From contig JABDAL010000012.1 of assembly GCA_013289165.1 (NCBI GenBank), forward strand, positions 1 through 48,883: a stretch of DNA of 48,883 nucleotides, written 5' to 3'. This DNA is from Bacteroidota bacterium. GTDB lineage: Bacteria; Bacteroidota; Bacteroidia; JABEUT01. Shown here one piece after another: positions 45,393-48,883 of this stretch (positions are counted from its first letter, which is position 1; every line of letters starts with the position of its first letter). The position numbers and the translations under genes are program-made. The notes beneath the pieces are model-generated. The model was given only the letters and a program-made list of their open reading frames with translations. It was not told the origin of the DNA and ran no database searches.

Positions 45393-46850
45393 CTAACGTT
45401 CCACTCCAAGTTTGCCCTCCCCAGCAAGGCTACCCTCTTGGGTAAGCACCCTGTAAAAATATACCCCTGCCGGTTGATTGCTTAAATTTATTTCTGTAGT
45501 TGTGGAATTTACACTACCCGCATACACCTTTTCCCCAAGCACATCGTATATTTCTATTATGTTTCTGGTTCCCGGTTCGTAATTGCTAATTTGAAGTGTA
45601 AATACCCCCCTGCCCGGGTTGGGGTATGCCTTTACACTGCCTTGTGGAGCATGTATACTATTAACCCCTAAATGAATAGCCGTATCTACCAACGTTAAGC
45701 TACCTACGGGATAAGCTCCATTGGGGCCTGTAAAGTCAAGTAATTTGGTGTAGATATTGGTAGTTATATCATAGCTGAAAAGTACTCCATATCCGGCACT
45801 ACCTCCATTGGAGGTAGTACCATACAGCAACCCGTTATCCGGGTCTTGGACAAGAGAACCATAGGAATTACTGCCATCCGTACCATTAAAGGTTACTAAT
45901 ACTTTTTCGGTATTGTTTGCAGGGTTGAAGCTAAAAAGTACCCCGTCTCTCGCTGCATCTCCTCCTCCATAGGTCATACCATAAAGTAGGCCATTGGATA
46001 ATTGAAGCAATTCATTCGTGTTCGGATAGGCTCCATACTTTCCGCCAAACGAGTAAACCACGTTTACACTACCTGTTTGAGTATTGAACGTATAAATAGC
46101 TCCCGAATCGGCTTTTCCACCTGCTTGGGATGTTCCGTAAAGCAAGCCATTGTTTGCCTTAATAAGCCCGCTGGTTGGTTCATTAGGACTATTATTAAAA
46201 CTAACGTATACACTGTCCTTATTGGTTTTAGGATTAAAGCCATATAGTACTCCGTTCCCAAACTTACCTCCGCCTTCGGTTACTCCATATAGGATACCAC
46301 TTGCCGTATCCTCCCATAATTCCATAAAGCTCCCCCAACCTGTAACTGTATCTACTAAATTATACTGTACACTGTCTTTCCCGGTATGGATGTCATAATT
46401 ATAGATTACCCCTCCACCATATTTTCCACCCTGCCATGATGTTCCATAAATCAGCCCATTTTTAGCCTGCATAAGCTGATTATCGCCATCGTTGGTATAA
46501 CCATTTGTACTGTCGTAGTTAATTACCACATTTTCGGTGTTGGTTTTTAAATTAAAACTGAACACAGTTCCCATACCATTAACTCCTCCTTGAGCTGTCG
46601 TTCCATATACTAGGCTATCCGGAACATAGAGTAATTTTGATACAGGTCCAAATCCATTAGTCCCGTTAAAACTAAAAAGTATGGTTTGTTTTTTGGTTAA
46701 GGGGTTATAGCTGAATATGGTGCCATACTTAGCGGGCTCATTGGGGTCATAATATGCTCCCCCTCCTCCCGTTACTCCATATAATATATACTGGGAGTAA
46801 GAAAATGAAAAGCTGAAAATGAAAAATAAAAATAGTGATAACTTCTTCAT
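45393..46850 (-). CDS. GloVer tandem-repeat (TIGR03803-like) secreted protein with T9SS type A sorting domain
   Basis: Signal peptide; repeats 'GLLYGTxxxGGxxxxGVLFSFN'; C-terminal 'VKAYPNPGRGVFTLQI...GVYFYRVLTQEGSLAGEGKLGVER'. Confidence 0.9.
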   Translation of the reverse strand: MKKLSLFLFFIFSFSFSYSQYILYGVTGGGGAYYDPNEPAKYGTIFSYNPLTKKQTILFSFNGTNGFGPVSKLLYVPDSLVYGTTAQGGVNGMGTVFSFNLKTNTENVVINYDSTNGYTNDGDNQLMQAKNGLIYGTSWQGGKYGGGVIYNYDIHTGKDSVQYNLVDTVTGWGSFMELWEDTASGILYGVTEGGGKFGNGVLYGFNPKTNKDSVYVSFNNSPNEPTSGLIKANNGLLYGTSQAGGKADSGAIYTFNTQTGSVNVVYSFGGKYGAYPNTNELLQLSNGLLYGMTYGGGDAARDGVLFSFNPANNTEKVLVTFNGTDGSNSYGSLVQDPDNGLLYGTTSNGGSAGYGVLFSYDITTNIYTKLLDFTGPNGAYPVGSLTLVDTAIHLGVNSIHAPQGSVKAYPNPGRGVFTLQISNYEPGTRNIIEIYDVLGEKVYAGSVNSTTTEINLSNQPAGVYFYRVLTQEGSLAGEGKLGVER

Positions 46851-46900
46851 TTAAGCACAGTTTCAATATGTAAATATAGGAAATAAAAACGGGCGGAAAC

Positions 46901-48366
46901 TTACCGTTCCACTACAAGTTTGCCCTCTCCAATAAGGCTACCCTCTAGGGTAAGCACCCTGTAAAGATATATCCCATTCGGTTGATTGCTTAAATTTATT
47001 TCTGTAGTTGTAGAATTTACACTGCCCGCATACACTTTCTCCCCAAGCACATCGTATATTTCTATTACATTCTTAGCTTCAGCTCCGTAATTATTGATTT
47101 GAAGTGTAAACACCCCCCTGCCAGGATTAGGGTATACCTTTACACTGCCTTGTGGAACATTTATACTATTAACCCCTGTATGAATAGCCGTATCTACCAA
47201 AGCTAAGCCTATAGGATAAGTTCCATTGGAGCCTGTAAAGTCAAGTAATTTGGTGTAGGTATTGGTAGTTATATCATAGCTGAAAAGAACTCCATATCCG
47301 GCACTCCCTCCATAGGTTGTAGTTCCATATATTAAGCCATTATCAGGGTCCTGAACAAGATTGCCTTGCGGGATTCTGCCATCCGTGCCATTAAAGGTTA
47401 CTAATACTTTTTCGGTATTGTTTGAAGGGTTGAAGCTAAAAAGTACCCCGTCTCCTGCTGCATCCCCTCCTCCCCAAGTCGCACCATAAAGTAAGCCATT
47501 GGATAATTGAAGTAATTCATTCGCATTTGGGTAGCCCCCGTGCATTCCGCTAAACTGGTAAACCATGTTCATAGCACCCGAATGGGTGTTAAACGTATAA
47601 ATAGTTCCTGAATCGGGTTTTCCGCCCGCGTCGGACATCCCGTAAAGCAAGCCATTGCTTGCCCGGATAAGCCCGCCTCTTGGTTGATAAGGCCCATTAT
47701 TAGGAGATAATTTAAAATCAACATATACACTGTCCCGGTTCGTTTTAGGATTAAATCCATACAGCACGCCCTGACCAGCCCCCCCGTCCTCTGTCGTTCC
47801 ATAAAGTATGCCGCTCACCGTATCCTCCCATAATTCCATATAGCATCCCGAACCTGTAACTGTATCTAATAAATTATAACGTACACTGTCTTTCCCGGTA
47901 TGAATATCGTAACTATAGATTACCCCTGCACCATATTTTCCGCCCATCCAGGATGTTCCATAAATTAGCCCGTTTTTTGCCTGCATCAGTTGATTAACGC
48001 CAAGGTTTGTATAACCATTTGCGCTGTCATAATTAATTACCACATTTTCGGTGTTGGTTTTTAAATTAAAACTGAACACAGTTCCCATACTATTAGCTCC
48101 CCCTTGATTAGTGGTTCCATAAACTAAGCTATCCGGAACATACAGTAATCTGCACAAAGGTTCAAATCCATCCGTCCCGTTAAAACTAAAAAGTGTGGTT
48201 TGTTTTTTGGTTAGGGGGTTATAGTTGAATATAGTGCCATACTTAGTGGGATCATTGGGATCATAATATGCTCCCCCCCCCCTGCCGCTACTCCATATAA
48301 TATGTACTGGGAGTAACAAAATGAAAAACTGAAAACGAAAAGTAATAAGATAGTTAGCTTTTTCAT
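46901..48366 (-). CDS. GloVer tandem-repeat secreted protein with T9SS sorting domain, currently out of frame at a G10 tract
   Basis: ATG at 48366 (MKKLTILLLFVFSFSFCYSQYILYGVAAGGG) is in a different frame from the 472-aa body (GGGAYYDPNDPTKYGTIFNYNPL...); frames meet at C10 (48273-48282). Confidence 0.85.
48273..48282 (-). repeat. Homopolymer tract (G)10 on the coding strand
   Basis: ctCCCCCCCCCCtgcc on the plus strand. Confidence 0.95.
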
Positions 48367-48394
48367 TTATAGGAATATATTAATATGTAAATAT

Positions 48395-48433
48395 AGGAAA
48401 TAAAAACGGGCGGAAAAGACTTACGCCCGTTTT
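48395..48433 (-). terminator. Intrinsic terminator for the minus-strand T9SS protein gene
   Basis: Perfect 10-bp stem AAAACGGGCG (48403-48412)/CGCCCGTTTT (48424-48433), followed in the minus direction by TTTTTATTT. Confidence 0.8.
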
Positions 48434-48436
48434 ACC

Positions 48437-48883
48437 TTATCTTTCTATTAATAAATTATCCGTTTTTACAGGTTTTTGGTTATTGTCTATAATCCGATAA
48501 TGGTAGACACCTTGTGCCAATGAACCTACCGGTATAGTGGTCAGGTTACTTGTCAACGAATAAGTGAGGGTTAACTGGCCTAACCCGTTATATAAATATA
48601 TCGTTCCTGTCATTTCCTGCCCAATAAATTCGACATTAAGCAAGGTATTGGCAGGGTTAGGATATACTTTAACTGTCAGGTTCTTATTATCAGGTACAGT
48701 GCTTTGCGTACTTGCCGGTTTCTTTACAGGCCGGTGCGCGTATGCACGCCCATTGCCATATATCTCCTCGCAAGCACTGTAGTAATCGGTGGAGTCTATA
48801 GGGGCTAACAGGGCCCTGGCTAAATACACCCCTGTACCATATTGATAAGGGCATAGTGGTGCATATTGCTGGAGTATGGATTT
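48437..48883 (-). CDS. Secreted protein with T9SS type A sorting domain, C-terminal part (5' end beyond window)
   Basis: Open frame to the window edge 'KSILQQYAPLCPYQYGTGVYLARALLAPIDSTDYYSACEE...VKVYPNPANTLLNVEF...GVYHYRIIDNNQKPVKTDNLLIER'. Confidence 0.85.
   Translation of the reverse strand, partial: KSILQQYAPLCPYQYGTGVYLARALLAPIDSTDYYSACEEIYGNGRAYAHRPVKKPASTQSTVPDNKNLTVKVYPNPANTLLNVEFIGQEMTGTIYLYNGLGQLTLTYSLTSNLTTIPVGSLAQGVYHYRIIDNNQKPVKTDNLLIER

Overview
This 48.9 kb window looks like a Bacteroidota chromosome segment: T9SS sorting domains, TAnnTTTG-type promoter boxes and SprB/PKD-like repeats are present. The first ~28 kb is ordinary and mostly housekeeping or secretory: pyrR 3' end, GNAT-like protein, valS, tamB-like, tsaD, T9SS-secreted proteins, a C10 peptidase, a c-type cytochrome, LpxR-like, an M16 peptidase and a GloVer-repeat protein. 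From ~28 to ~45.3 kb is an accessory region. It holds a Tet(X)-like monooxygenase and a zone of truncated gene fragments (RES-like, SBBP, an AAA ATPase with an internal deletion, MidA-type methyltransferase, EamA transporter) bracketed in part by a 106-bp direct repeat. It continues with a seven-gene small-molecule-enzyme/regulator module flanked by ~25-bp direct repeats, a tyrosine-recombinase C-terminal remnant, and an McrBC type IV restriction operon with a DUF3800-like neighbour. It ends at a tRNA-3'-end-like sequence with 11-bp iterons. The window closes with tandem GloVer/T9SS paralogs. One of these is switched out of frame by a G10 tract just after the signal peptide (candidate phase-variable locus), and another survives only as an orphan signal peptide. 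No intact tRNA, rRNA or CRISPR array was recognised. All family calls come from reading motifs by eye; no database search was run.
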